40,277 nucleotides of DNA. Origin: an uncultured bacterium (GTDB taxonomy: Bacteria > Nitrospirota > Thermodesulfovibrionia > Thermodesulfovibrionales > Thermodesulfovibrionaceae). Numbering within the stretch: the stretch's first letter is position 1; the number at the start of each line of letters is the position of its first letter. The translations under genes and the position numbers were made by a program. Shown here piece by piece: positions 23,636 to 31,382 of the stretch. Below the pieces are notes generated by a model that worked only from the letters and a program-made list of their open reading frames with translations, had not been told where the DNA came from and ran no database searches. The DNA lies in assembly GCA_937924475.1 (NCBI GenBank), contig CALDSV010000015.1, forward strand, positions 1-40,277. Reading direction: 5' to 3'.

Positions 23636-26600
23636 GTATTCCCTTGGAATAGATGTGGGAAGTGAAACGGCAAAAATAGCCATTATAGACAATAATACCA
23701 AAGTCATTGAAAAGATCTATCTTAAACATATTGGCAAGCCTGCAGAAGTCGTCTCAAAAATACTAAAAGAAGTCCTTACCCGCTTTGGTGAATTAAAAAT
23801 ATGTTTTACAGGGGTATCTGGTAGATTTATTGCAAAGAGTGTGAAATGTCCCTATGTAAACGAAATTGTATCTCAGGCAACAGCAACAGCTAAGTTTTAT
23901 CCTTCAGTAAAAACCATTATTGAAATAGGAGGAGAAGACTCTAAGCTTATTTTCCTTGACAAAGGAGGAAGAATAAGGGATTTTTCTCTTAATAGTATCT
24001 GTGCAGCAGGCACAGGTTCTTTTCTTGAACAGCAAGCTGACCGTCTCAAGCTAAGCATTGAAGAGTTTAGCAGACTTGCTACAGTTTCAAGGAAACCCTC
24101 AAAAATCGCTGGAAGATGCAGTGTTTTTGCCAAGTCTGACATGATTCATCTTCAGCAAATAGGCACTCCCCTTGAGGATATTATCGCAGGGCTTTGTTTT
24201 GCCTTAGCAAGAAACTATAAAGCTACAATGTTTAAAGGAAGACCTGTTGAAAGAGTTGTTGCCTTTCAAGGCGGTGTAGCAGCAAACAAAGGTATGGTAA
24301 GAGCCTTTAAAGAAGTTTTAGGCATTGAAGAAATTCTTATTCCCGAACATTTTGAAGTAACAGGAGCAATAGGAGCAGCCATTAAGGCTCAAAAGGAAGA
24401 TATTTACCTTACTGAGGAGATTGTCGAAAAACTCCTAACCATAAAAGCAGAAATTGAGTATGGACTCCCTCCTCTTGGTGAAGTGCAAGGAACTACAGAT
24501 TTTCCATACAGATTATCTTCATTAACAGTTAGAGAGACTGAAGCTTATCTTGGTATTGATGTGGGTTCAGTAAGCACAAATCTCGTTTTAATAGATGAAC
24601 AAGCCAATCTTATAGCAAAAAAATATCTTCCCACAGCTGGAAAACCTATTGACGCTATTAAAAAAGGGCTAAAGGAATTAAATGAAGAATTTCCAAAAAT
24701 TAAAATTAAAGGCGTAGGTGTTACAGGATCAGGCCGTTATATGATTGGCGATTTTGTAGGAGCTGATATAGTAAAAAACGAAATTACAGCCCATGCCCGT
24801 GGCGCCATACATTTTGACAGTAACATTGATACAATCTTTGAAATAGGCGGACAGGACTCTAAATATATTAGGCTTAAAGATGGAAAAGTTGTAGACTTCG
24901 AAATGAATAAAGCTTGTGCAGCAGGCACTGGTTCTTTTATTGAAGAACAGGCAGATAAACTGGGAGTAACTCTAAGTGAGTTTCAAAGGCTTGCTTTTGC
25001 TTCCCATACTCCCTGTAGACTTGGAGAAAGATGCACTGTTTTTATGGAGAATTCTTTAGTAATCAACCTTCATAAGGGTGCCAAAAAAGAGGATATTATT
25101 GCAGGATTATGTTACAGTATTGTAGAAAACTATATAAATCGGGTAGTTGCAGGAAAACCAGTTGGTAAAAGAATATTTTTCCAAGGTGGTGTAGCCTTCA
25201 ACAAAGCTGTGGTTTCAGCTTTTGAAAACCATCTAAGGAACAAACTAAGCAGAGATATAACTCTTATTGTGCCTCCTCATCATGAAGTCATGGGAGCTAT
25301 AGGTTCTGCACTTCTTGCAAAAGATTTTATGAAAAATGGAAAAGCTAGTAAATTTAAAGGCTTCTCTATTAAAGATGCCTCCTACAGTATCTCCTCCTTT
25401 GAATGTAAAGGCTGTCCAAATTATTGTGAAATAAACAAAATTAGATTAGAAAAAGAAGAAAAATATCTCTTTTATGGTGGAAGATGCGAGAAATATGAAA
25501 AGGAATCCCATGCAGCAAAACTTCCTGATCCCTTAAAAATTAGGGAGGAACTTCTATGGAAAACTCATAACGAGTATGCTGAAAGATTCAAGGATAGAAA
25601 TCTTCCTACCATTGGAATACCTCTAATTTTCTTCTTTCATGAGCAACTTCCTTTTTGGAGTACCCTTCTTTGGGAACTTGGTTTTAGGGTTGAGATCTCT
25701 GGAAAGACAAATAAAGCCATAATTAACAAAGGTATTGAAAAAAATCCTTCCGAGGCTTGTTTTCCCCTAAAAGTAGCCTATGGACATATAGCAGAGCTAA
25801 TTGAAAGAGGAGTTGATCTTATTTTTCTTCCAAGCTTTATGAATCTTAATATTTTTGATGAATATGAAAGAGGACTTGCTTGCCCTCTTGTGCAAACAAT
25901 TCCTTATGTAAGCAAAGAACTCTTTAGAGAAACTAAAATTGTTACTCCAAGAATTGATTATTCCAGAGGACTTAAATATTTAATAAAGGAAATTAAAGAA
26001 AGCTTTAAAAACTTTACAAAAATTAAAAATTTAGACTCTAAAATAAGTATTGCAAGAGAAAATCAGGCTAAATTCATTAAATCTCTACAAAAAGAGGGAA
26101 TTAATTTTCTTGAAAATTTACAAGACAGAAAATTCAATCAAAAAGCTACTGTAGTTATTTTAGGCAGAGCCTATAACTCTTTTGATAATTCCGTAAGCCT
26201 TGATATTTCAGGTAAACTTACAAGACTTAATGTCTTACCAATACCAATGGACATGCTTCCTTTAGACAAAATTAGTATAAGGGGAGAATGGAAAAATCTA
26301 TACTGGCGCTCAGGCCAAAGAATAATAAAAGCTACCAGATTGGTAAAAAAATTGGGTAATATTTATCCTATTTTCATAACAAATTTCTCCTGTGGACCAG
26401 ACTCTTTTATTATTAACTACTTCAAAGAAGAAATGAAAGATCATCCTTATTTAGTAGTTGAGATTGATGAACACAGTGCAGATGCTGGTTTAGTCACCAG
26501 ATTAGAAGCTTTTATCGATAGCTTAGAGGGAAGGAAAGGGAAAGAGATTTTTGGTAAAACTTTTATACCTTTCATAAAAAATATTTGTTCTGACCTATCT

Positions 26601-27779
26601 AAGAGAATTATTTACATCCCCAGAATGTCAGATCATGCTTTTGCACTGAAAGCTGCTTTTAATTACTGCGGAATTGACGCTGAGGTAATGCCTCCCTCAG
26701 ACAAAGAATCTCTTGAATTAGGGAGAAAATATGTTTCAGGAGGAGAATGTTTCCCTTATGTAATAACCTTAGGAGATATGCTTAAGGTCATTCATGCCTC
26801 TGATTTTAATCCTGAAAAAACAGCTTTTTTTATGCCTTCTGGTGCTGGCCCTTGTCGATTTGGACAATATAACATTTCCCATAGAATGATGCTTCAAAAA
26901 TTAGGTTTTGAAAAAATACCTGTTTATTCTCCTCAGCAAGATGCTCAGTTTTATAAGGATTTAAACATAGGAGGTGGAGAGTTTTCTCTCAGAGCATGGC
27001 AGGGAATTATTGCTTATAGCCTATTAACTAAATTTTTACATCAAACAAGGCCCTATGAGAAAAATAAAGGTCAGACAGATTCTGTCTATCAACAATATTT
27101 AGTCAAAATTCATGATACACTTAAGGCAAGAAATACCAATTTAGAGGCCTTACTAAAAAGAATGAAAAAAGACTTTGAAGAAATTCCAAAATACAAAGAT
27201 AAAAAACCACTAATAGGAATTGTGGGAGAGATTTTTGTAAGATCTCACAATTTTTCTAATGAAGAGCTTATTAAAAAACTCGAAAGCTTAGGAGCAGAGG
27301 TATATCTAACTCCTTTAGAAGAATGGATTCACTATGTAAATACAATTGCCTTAAGAAAGGCCTTGATAAAAAAGGATAAATCTGCTATTATAAAAATTCT
27401 TATAAATAAATTTTTTCAGTGGAAGGTGGAGAAAAAATTTTCATCCTTTTTTAAGGGAAGTTTAAAATTTCTTCAGGAGCCTTCCACAAAAGAATTGTTT
27501 AAGTTTGCTTCACCTTATATACCAGATAGTTTTGAAGGAGAGACAATTTTGAGCATTGGAAAGAGTGTTGATTTCATAAAGAAAGGCGTAAAAGGAATAA
27601 TAAATACAATGCCTTTTGGCTGTATGCCCGGTGCCATTGTATCAGCTTTGTTAAGATTTGTGCAAAGAGATTATAATATACCTGTAATATCTATTGCCTT
27701 TGATGGATTAAATTCAACAGTAAATGAGCTTTGGATAGAAGCCTTTATGGAAACCCTTAAAACAAAGGAGGTGAAATAG
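23619..27779 (+). CDS. Giant 2-hydroxyacyl-CoA dehydratase-type activase (double BadF/HgdC ATPase plus DUF2229/HgdB-like)
   Basis: Protein of 1386 residues with two tandem ASKHA ATPase domains of the BadF/BadG/HgdC family. Domain 1 (about 7-260) has LGIDVGSETAKIAI, IEIGGEDSKL and CAAGTGSFLEQQADRL; domain 2 (about 310-570) has LGIDVGSVSTNLVLID, IFEIGGQDSKYIRL and CAAGTGSFIEEQADKLG. In HgdC two cysteines (127, 166) of each subunit bind a [4Fe-4S] cluster at the dimer interface; here C128/C167 and C433/C472 keep the same 39-residue spacing, so one chain could supply all four ligands. A cysteine cluster (CKGCPNYCEI, GGRCEKYEKE) follows near 600-630, then a DUF2229 region (PTIGIPLIFFFHEQLPFW) and an HgdB-like region (GGECFPYVITLGDMLK, PSGAGPCRFGQY). 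It should drive ATP-dependent electron transfer to a low-potential acceptor, possibly a dehydratase or a double-cubane protein; the target is unknown. Confidence 0.9.
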   Translation: MNMGSKYSLGIDVGSETAKIAIIDNNTKVIEKIYLKHIGKPAEVVSKILKEVLTRFGELKICFTGVSGRFIAKSVKCPYVNEIVSQATATAKFYPSVKTIIEIGGEDSKLIFLDKGGRIRDFSLNSICAAGTGSFLEQQADRLKLSIEEFSRLATVSRKPSKIAGRCSVFAKSDMIHLQQIGTPLEDIIAGLCFALARNYKATMFKGRPVERVVAFQGGVAANKGMVRAFKEVLGIEEILIPEHFEVTGAIGAAIKAQKEDIYLTEEIVEKLLTIKAEIEYGLPPLGEVQGTTDFPYRLSSLTVRETEAYLGIDVGSVSTNLVLIDEQANLIAKKYLPTAGKPIDAIKKGLKELNEEFPKIKIKGVGVTGSGRYMIGDFVGADIVKNEITAHARGAIHFDSNIDTIFEIGGQDSKYIRLKDGKVVDFEMNKACAAGTGSFIEEQADKLGVTLSEFQRLAFASHTPCRLGERCTVFMENSLVINLHKGAKKEDIIAGLCYSIVENYINRVVAGKPVGKRIFFQGGVAFNKAVVSAFENHLRNKLSRDITLIVPPHHEVMGAIGSALLAKDFMKNGKASKFKGFSIKDASYSISSFECKGCPNYCEINKIRLEKEEKYLFYGGRCEKYEKESHAAKLPDPLKIREELLWKTHNEYAERFKDRNLPTIGIPLIFFFHEQLPFWSTLLWELGFRVEISGKTNKAIINKGIEKNPSEACFPLKVAYGHIAELIERGVDLIFLPSFMNLNIFDEYERGLACPLVQTIPYVSKELFRETKIVTPRIDYSRGLKYLIKEIKESFKNFTKIKNLDSKISIARENQAKFIKSLQKEGINFLENLQDRKFNQKATVVILGRAYNSFDNSVSLDISGKLTRLNVLPIPMDMLPLDKISIRGEWKNLYWRSGQRIIKATRLVKKLGNIYPIFITNFSCGPDSFIINYFKEEMKDHPYLVVEIDEHSADAGLVTRLEAFIDSLEGRKGKEIFGKTFIPFIKNICSDLSKRIIYIPRMSDHAFALKAAFNYCGIDAEVMPPSDKESLELGRKYVSGGECFPYVITLGDMLKVIHASDFNPEKTAFFMPSGAGPCRFGQYNISHRMMLQKLGFEKIPVYSPQQDAQFYKDLNIGGGEFSLRAWQGIIAYSLLTKFLHQTRPYEKNKGQTDSVYQQYLVKIHDTLKARNTNLEALLKRMKKDFEEIPKYKDKKPLIGIVGEIFVRSHNFSNEELIKKLESLGAEVYLTPLEEWIHYVNTIALRKALIKKDKSAIIKILINKFFQWKVEKKFSSFFKGSLKFLQEPSTKELFKFASPYIPDSFEGETILSIGKSVDFIKKGVKGIINTMPFGCMPGAIVSALLRFVQRDYNIPVISIAFDGLNSTVNELWIEAFMETLKTKEVK

Positions 27780-27875
27780 GTGGGAAGTGTTTTAAAGTGG
27801 AGAAAGAAGAAGATAAAGAAACATAAATACAGAAAGCTTCGCAAAAAAATGAGAGCATTAAGAAGAAATAAATAG
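27780..27875 (+). CDS. 31-residue bS22/mS38-like (AURKAIP1/COX24) ribosomal protein
   Basis: A short frame from GTG 27780 encodes 31 residues starting GSVLKWRKKKIKKHKYRKLR and ending KMRALRRNK, about half of them Lys or Arg. The GSVxKxRRKKMxKHKxRKLxKKxR pattern is that of the AURKAIP1/COX24 domain, shared by mitochondrial mS38 and the small bacterial protein bS22 seen in mycobacterial ribosomes. A near-perfect AAGGAGGTGA (27765-27774) sits 5 nt before the start, inside the end of the activase gene. The GTG start, strong ribosome site, family pattern and clean spacing to the next gene support it as real. A role near the decoding centre of the 30S subunit is inferred from the relatives. Confidence 0.85.
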   Translation: MGSVLKWRKKKIKKHKYRKLRKKMRALRRNK

Positions 27876-27886
27876 AGGAAGCTTTT

Positions 27887-28102
27887 ATGAAAGAACTAAT
27901 GGAATTAAAAGAACATATTGCCTTATTAGAAGCAGAAATAAAAATTATTTCTGAAAAGCTTTTAATAATAGAAAGGGAATTGAATAAATTTAATGAACAA
28001 ACCTTAGAAATTAAGGCAATAAAACTCTTTTTAAAAAGAAATTTCTCTGATTTTGCAAGAGAATATCCTGAAATTTTAAAAAAACTTAGCCATAAGGAGT
28101 GA
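27887..28102 (+). CDS. Small helical protein of unknown function
   Basis: Not recognised. The 71 residues begin with heptad-like leucine/isoleucine spacing (ELMELKEHIALLEAEIKII), which suggests a coiled coil of about 40 residues, then a basic helix (IKLFLKRNFSDFAREYPEIL). No cysteine, signal peptide or membrane helix. AGAGGAAG precedes the ATG by about 6 nt, and the gene is 11 nt after the bS22-like gene and 5 nt before the methionine synthase gene, so it is a true member of the operon. Codon use looks like that of its neighbours. Confidence 0.7.
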   Translation: MKELMELKEHIALLEAEIKIISEKLLIIERELNKFNEQTLEIKAIKLFLKRNFSDFAREYPEILKKLSHKE

Positions 28103-28107
28103 TTTAA

Positions 28108-29097
28108 GTGATAAAGCCTTATAGTATTACTGGCATAGGCAGCATGCCCCAATTAGATCCCTCTGCTGCTTGTGAGATGGTTTTAAAATATTTTGATATT
28201 CCCTTTTGGCCTCAAATGCCAAAAATTTCCTTCAGAGAATTAATGATCCCTCAATTTTCTGAGGGCTTACCAGGAGTTGTCATTGAAGGAGATAAGATAT
28301 ACGTTAAATACGATGAGGAAAACATAATGGAATGGCTTTCTAATTATAGAGAAGATGAAGAAAGCCCTATTAGTGAAGATTTTGCTATTGCCCTTTATAA
28401 AATATCTGAACTCTTAAAAAAAGAGAAAGTTGACATCTTTAAAGGACAGATTACTGGTCCTATGACCTTTACACTTTCTTTGCGGGATGAAGAAGGAAAA
28501 CCAGTTTATTTTAACGAAACTTATAGAGAAGTTTGCCTGCTACATCTAAAAGCTAAGGCTAAATGGCAGATTAATTTTCTTAAAAAATTCTCAAAAGAAG
28601 TCATTATATTCATTGACGAACCTATTTTACAAGCCATAGGAACCTCTACCTATATCTCTGTTGATCAGCAAGAAGCAGCAAGATTGATAAATGATATAGC
28701 TTTATTCATAAAACAAGTAGGTGCTTTTGTAGGTCTTCACTGTTGTGGTAGAGGAGATTGGAGAGAAATTCTAAATTACCATTTGGACATATTAAGTTTT
28801 GATGCTTATTTTTTCTTTGAATTATTCAAGATTTATAAAGAGGAGATAAAAAATTTTATTGATGAAAAAAATGGTTACATCGCGTGGGGATTTATACCCA
28901 CAACAGATGACCTAAAAAGCCTCGGAGATGATGAAATTTTAAATAAAGCAAAAACAAATATAACAGAACTCTCAAGAGAAATTCCAGCTTTAGAGGAAAA
29001 ATCTATTATTACTCCCTCCTGTGGAATGGGCTCCTTAGATGAATCTGATGCAGAGAGAGTTTGCAGGCTTTTAAGAAAATTACAAAGCCTTCTTTAA
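28108..29097 (+). CDS. Core (folate-independent) methionine synthase, MetE-like C-terminal barrel
   Basis: The 329 residues form only the C-terminal UROD/MetE-like TIM barrel; the folate-binding N-terminal half of MetE is absent. Opening YSITGIGSMPQLDPSAACEM, middle KGQITGPMTFTLSL, and FIDEPILQAIGTS are family motifs. Probable zinc ligands that hold homocysteine are H211 and C213 (or C212) in GLHCCGRGDW, C305 in TPSCGMGSL, and an acidic residue between them. Core synthases take methyl groups from corrinoid proteins; the MesB family is described from anaerobes with the Wood-Ljungdahl pathway and is thought to use the corrinoid iron-sulfur protein. Given acsD and acsE 6 to 8 kb away this is a good MesB candidate, though membership was not tested. 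Start is GTG 28108 with AAGGAG upstream. A general corrinoid methyltransferase is the alternative. Confidence 0.82.
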   Translation: MIKPYSITGIGSMPQLDPSAACEMVLKYFDIPFWPQMPKISFRELMIPQFSEGLPGVVIEGDKIYVKYDEENIMEWLSNYREDEESPISEDFAIALYKISELLKKEKVDIFKGQITGPMTFTLSLRDEEGKPVYFNETYREVCLLHLKAKAKWQINFLKKFSKEVIIFIDEPILQAIGTSTYISVDQQEAARLINDIALFIKQVGAFVGLHCCGRGDWREILNYHLDILSFDAYFFFELFKIYKEEIKNFIDEKNGYIAWGFIPTTDDLKSLGDDEILNKAKTNITELSREIPALEEKSIITPSCGMGSLDESDAERVCRLLRKLQSLL

Positions 29098-29736
29098 ATG
29101 AAAAAAGGAGTTTTTATAACTTTTGAAGGAATTGAAGGTGCTGGCAAATCAACTCAAATTGAAATTCTCTCAGAAAAACTTAAAAAAAAAGGGATTAAAA
29201 CATTAACTACCTTTGAACCTGGAGACACAGAATTAGGAAAAAAAATTAGAGATCTATTACTCAATCCATCTTTATCCATAAACCCACTAAGCGAATTACT
29301 CCTTTATTTTGCAGACAGACTTCAACACATAGAGGAAAAAATTAATCCTTTCCTATCCCAGGGTTTTGTTGTTATTTGTGATAGATTTACTGATTCAACC
29401 TTAGCTTATCAGGGATACGGAAGAGGAATTTCTATAGAACTCATAACCACTCTTAACAAAATTCTTCTTAATAGTTTTAAACCAGACATCACAATACTTT
29501 TAGATTTATCCCCAGAAATTGGCTTAGAGAGAAATAAAAAAATTAAAAAAAATGATAAATTCGAACTTGAAACCCTCCCTTTTCATAATAGAGTAAGAAA
29601 GGGTTTTTTGCAAATTGCCTCAACAGATACTGAAAGATTTATTGTTATTGACGGCAATAGGGGTATTAATGAAATTGCCACTGAAATTTATGATAAATTA
29701 AAGGAAAGGCTGAAAAAATTAAAATATGAGTTTTAG
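29098..29736 (+). CDS. tmk: Thymidylate kinase
   Basis: Phosphorylates dTMP to dTDP. Of 212 residues, it has the P-loop FEGIEGAGKSTQ (residues 9-20), the DR[FY] motif in ICDRFTDSTLAYQGYGRG and a LID region around FHNRVRKGF, with length normal for bacterial Tmk. The ATG directly follows the stop of the methionine synthase gene (TAAATG), and its end overlaps holB by 11 nt. The tmk-holB-ricT order is common in bacteria. Confidence 0.96.
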   Translation: MKKGVFITFEGIEGAGKSTQIEILSEKLKKKGIKTLTTFEPGDTELGKKIRDLLLNPSLSINPLSELLLYFADRLQHIEEKINPFLSQGFVVICDRFTDSTLAYQGYGRGISIELITTLNKILLNSFKPDITILLDLSPEIGLERNKKIKKNDKFELETLPFHNRVRKGFLQIASTDTERFIVIDGNRGINEIATEIYDKLKERLKKLKYEF

Positions 29737-30643
29737 TAAGATAATTTCTCAACAAAAGGCTATAAAAATGTTAAAAGGAACATTGGTCAGAAATAAAATA
29801 CCCGGAGCCTTTCTATTCATCGGCGAGCCTTTTATAGGCAAAACTACAACTGCTATAGAATATGTAAAAGCTCTTAATTGCTACAATACAAAAGATGATA
29901 GTTGTGATATTTGTATTTCCTGTAAAAAAATTGATAAGGGAATTCATCCAGACATAAAAATAATCATGCCTGATAAGGACATAATTCCTATAGAAACTAT
30001 CAGAAAAATTGAAGAATTTATATCTCTCCAACCACTTGAAGGAAAATATAAGGCAGTAATCATAAAAAATGCAGAAAAAATGAACAGGGCAGCAGCCAAT
30101 TCTTTCTTAAAAACTCTTGAAGAACCACCTTCTAATACCGTTATTATCTTAACCTGTGAAAATACTGATTCTTTACCTGAACCGCTTATATCAAGAACTT
30201 TTAAGATTTATTTTAAACCACTGTCCACAGAGGCAATAAAAAAATTAATTCCTCTGCAAGAAAAATATGAAGAGTTAATAAGACTTTCCATGGGTAGACC
30301 CGGTATTTTCGAATCTTTTGATTTAGTAAAAAAAATTAATTTTTTTATCGATTCATTGCAAGTAAAAAAAATTAAAAAATCACCTTGGAAAGATAATGAA
30401 GAACTAAAATGGTGGTTTGAATTCCTATTTATTGTAATTAGAGATCAAATATGCCTAAAAATAAGAGGAGCAGAAAACCATATTCATTTACCCATCAAAT
30501 TTCGGGAGAATCTTTTATTAGAGGATCTATTTGAAATTTATGATAGGTTACAGGAAATTAGGAAAAACATAGATTTAAATCTTAATAGAGCCATTGTGTG
30601 GAATTATATTTCTAAAACATTAAGGAGTGTCATAAATGAGTAA
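29726..30643 (+). CDS. holB: DNA polymerase III delta' subunit
   Basis: Clamp-loader subunit of 305 residues, AAA+ type. GEPFIGKTTTAIEYVKAL is a complete P-loop (GxxxxGKT), unlike the degenerate one of E. coli delta'. The zinc module is present (CYNTKDDSCDICISC, four cysteines), followed by HPDIKIIMPD, AVIIKNAEKMNRAAANSFLK, and LEEPPSNTVIILT with SRTF in place of the sensor 1 SRC, which points to delta' rather than DnaX. The C-terminal collar domain is divergent. It overlaps ricT by 8 nt. Confidence 0.92.
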   Translation: MSFSKIISQQKAIKMLKGTLVRNKIPGAFLFIGEPFIGKTTTAIEYVKALNCYNTKDDSCDICISCKKIDKGIHPDIKIIMPDKDIIPIETIRKIEEFISLQPLEGKYKAVIIKNAEKMNRAAANSFLKTLEEPPSNTVIILTCENTDSLPEPLISRTFKIYFKPLSTEAIKKLIPLQEKYEELIRLSMGRPGIFESFDLVKKINFFIDSLQVKKIKKSPWKDNEELKWWFEFLFIVIRDQICLKIRGAENHIHLPIKFRENLLLEDLFEIYDRLQEIRKNIDLNLNRAIVWNYISKTLRSVINE

Positions 30644-31382
30644 AACTGTATTTGTAAAAATAAGACCCTTTGGTAAAGTATATAGATATTTTAGTGAAGA
30701 AGATGAAATAAAAATAGGAGATCTTGTTGTAGTGGAAGGAGACTTTGGTTTGACTATAGGACCTGTAATTAATCTAAAAGATGAAAATAACAACTCTTTA
30801 AAGCCTATAATCCGAAAAGCAACATCAGAAGACCTGGAAAATTATGAAAAAAATCTCGCTGTTGAAAGAGAAGCAAAAGATTTTTGTCTTGAGAGAATAA
30901 AACAAAGAGGACTTCCTATGAGACTTCTTGTTGTAGAATCTGCCCTTGATAGAAAGAGAATAATTTTTTATTTTACTGCAGAGGGAAGAGTAGACTTCAG
31001 AGAACTTGTAAAGGACTTAGCTGCAAAATTTAAGACAAGAATTGAGATGAGGCAAATTGGTGTTAGAGATGAGGCTAAATATTTCGGTGGCATTGGTGTC
31101 TGTGGAATGGAAATATGTTGCAAAAGATATATAAGCTTCTTTAAACCCATTTCACTTAAGATGGCAAAGGATCAGGAAATTGTCTTAAATGTCTCAAAAC
31201 TTTCAGGAGTATGCGGTAGACTAAAATGCTGTTTAAGGTATGAATATTACGGTGAAGTTGAAGAATTTGTTGATGAGGAACTGATTACCTTTGAAGAAAA
31301 AGAGCCCGAGATAAAGAAATTTTCCTTTATTTTACGTAAAGCAGATGAAGACTCAGAAGAACAAACAGGAGGCACAGAATGA
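30636..31382 (+). CDS. ricT: PSP1-domain protein RicT (YaaT)
   Basis: Regulatory iron-sulfur protein of 248 residues with the PSP1 domain. Conserved elements are GDLVVVEGDFG, MRLLVVESALDRKRIIFYFT, AEGRVDFRELVKDLAAKF, RMEMRQIGVRDEAK-like text, and the cysteine-rich GVCGMEICCKRY and SGVCGRLKCCLRYE. In Bacillus the RicT-RicA-RicF complex carries [4Fe-4S] clusters and affects RNase Y; whether that holds here is unknown. It follows holB, the usual place, and its stop overlaps the metG start (ATGA). Confidence 0.93.
   Translation: MSKTVFVKIRPFGKVYRYFSEEDEIKIGDLVVVEGDFGLTIGPVINLKDENNNSLKPIIRKATSEDLENYEKNLAVEREAKDFCLERIKQRGLPMRLLVVESALDRKRIIFYFTAEGRVDFRELVKDLAAKFKTRIEMRQIGVRDEAKYFGGIGVCGMEICCKRYISFFKPISLKMAKDQEIVLNVSKLSGVCGRLKCCLRYEYYGEVEEFVDEELITFEEKEPEIKKFSFILRKADEDSEEQTGGTE

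Noticed and set aside
27757-28152. 131-codon minus-strand frame opposite the small genes after the activase
   Set aside because: It lies antisense to two well-supported small genes with ribosome sites; its translation is a Ser/Phe-rich mirror with no family features.
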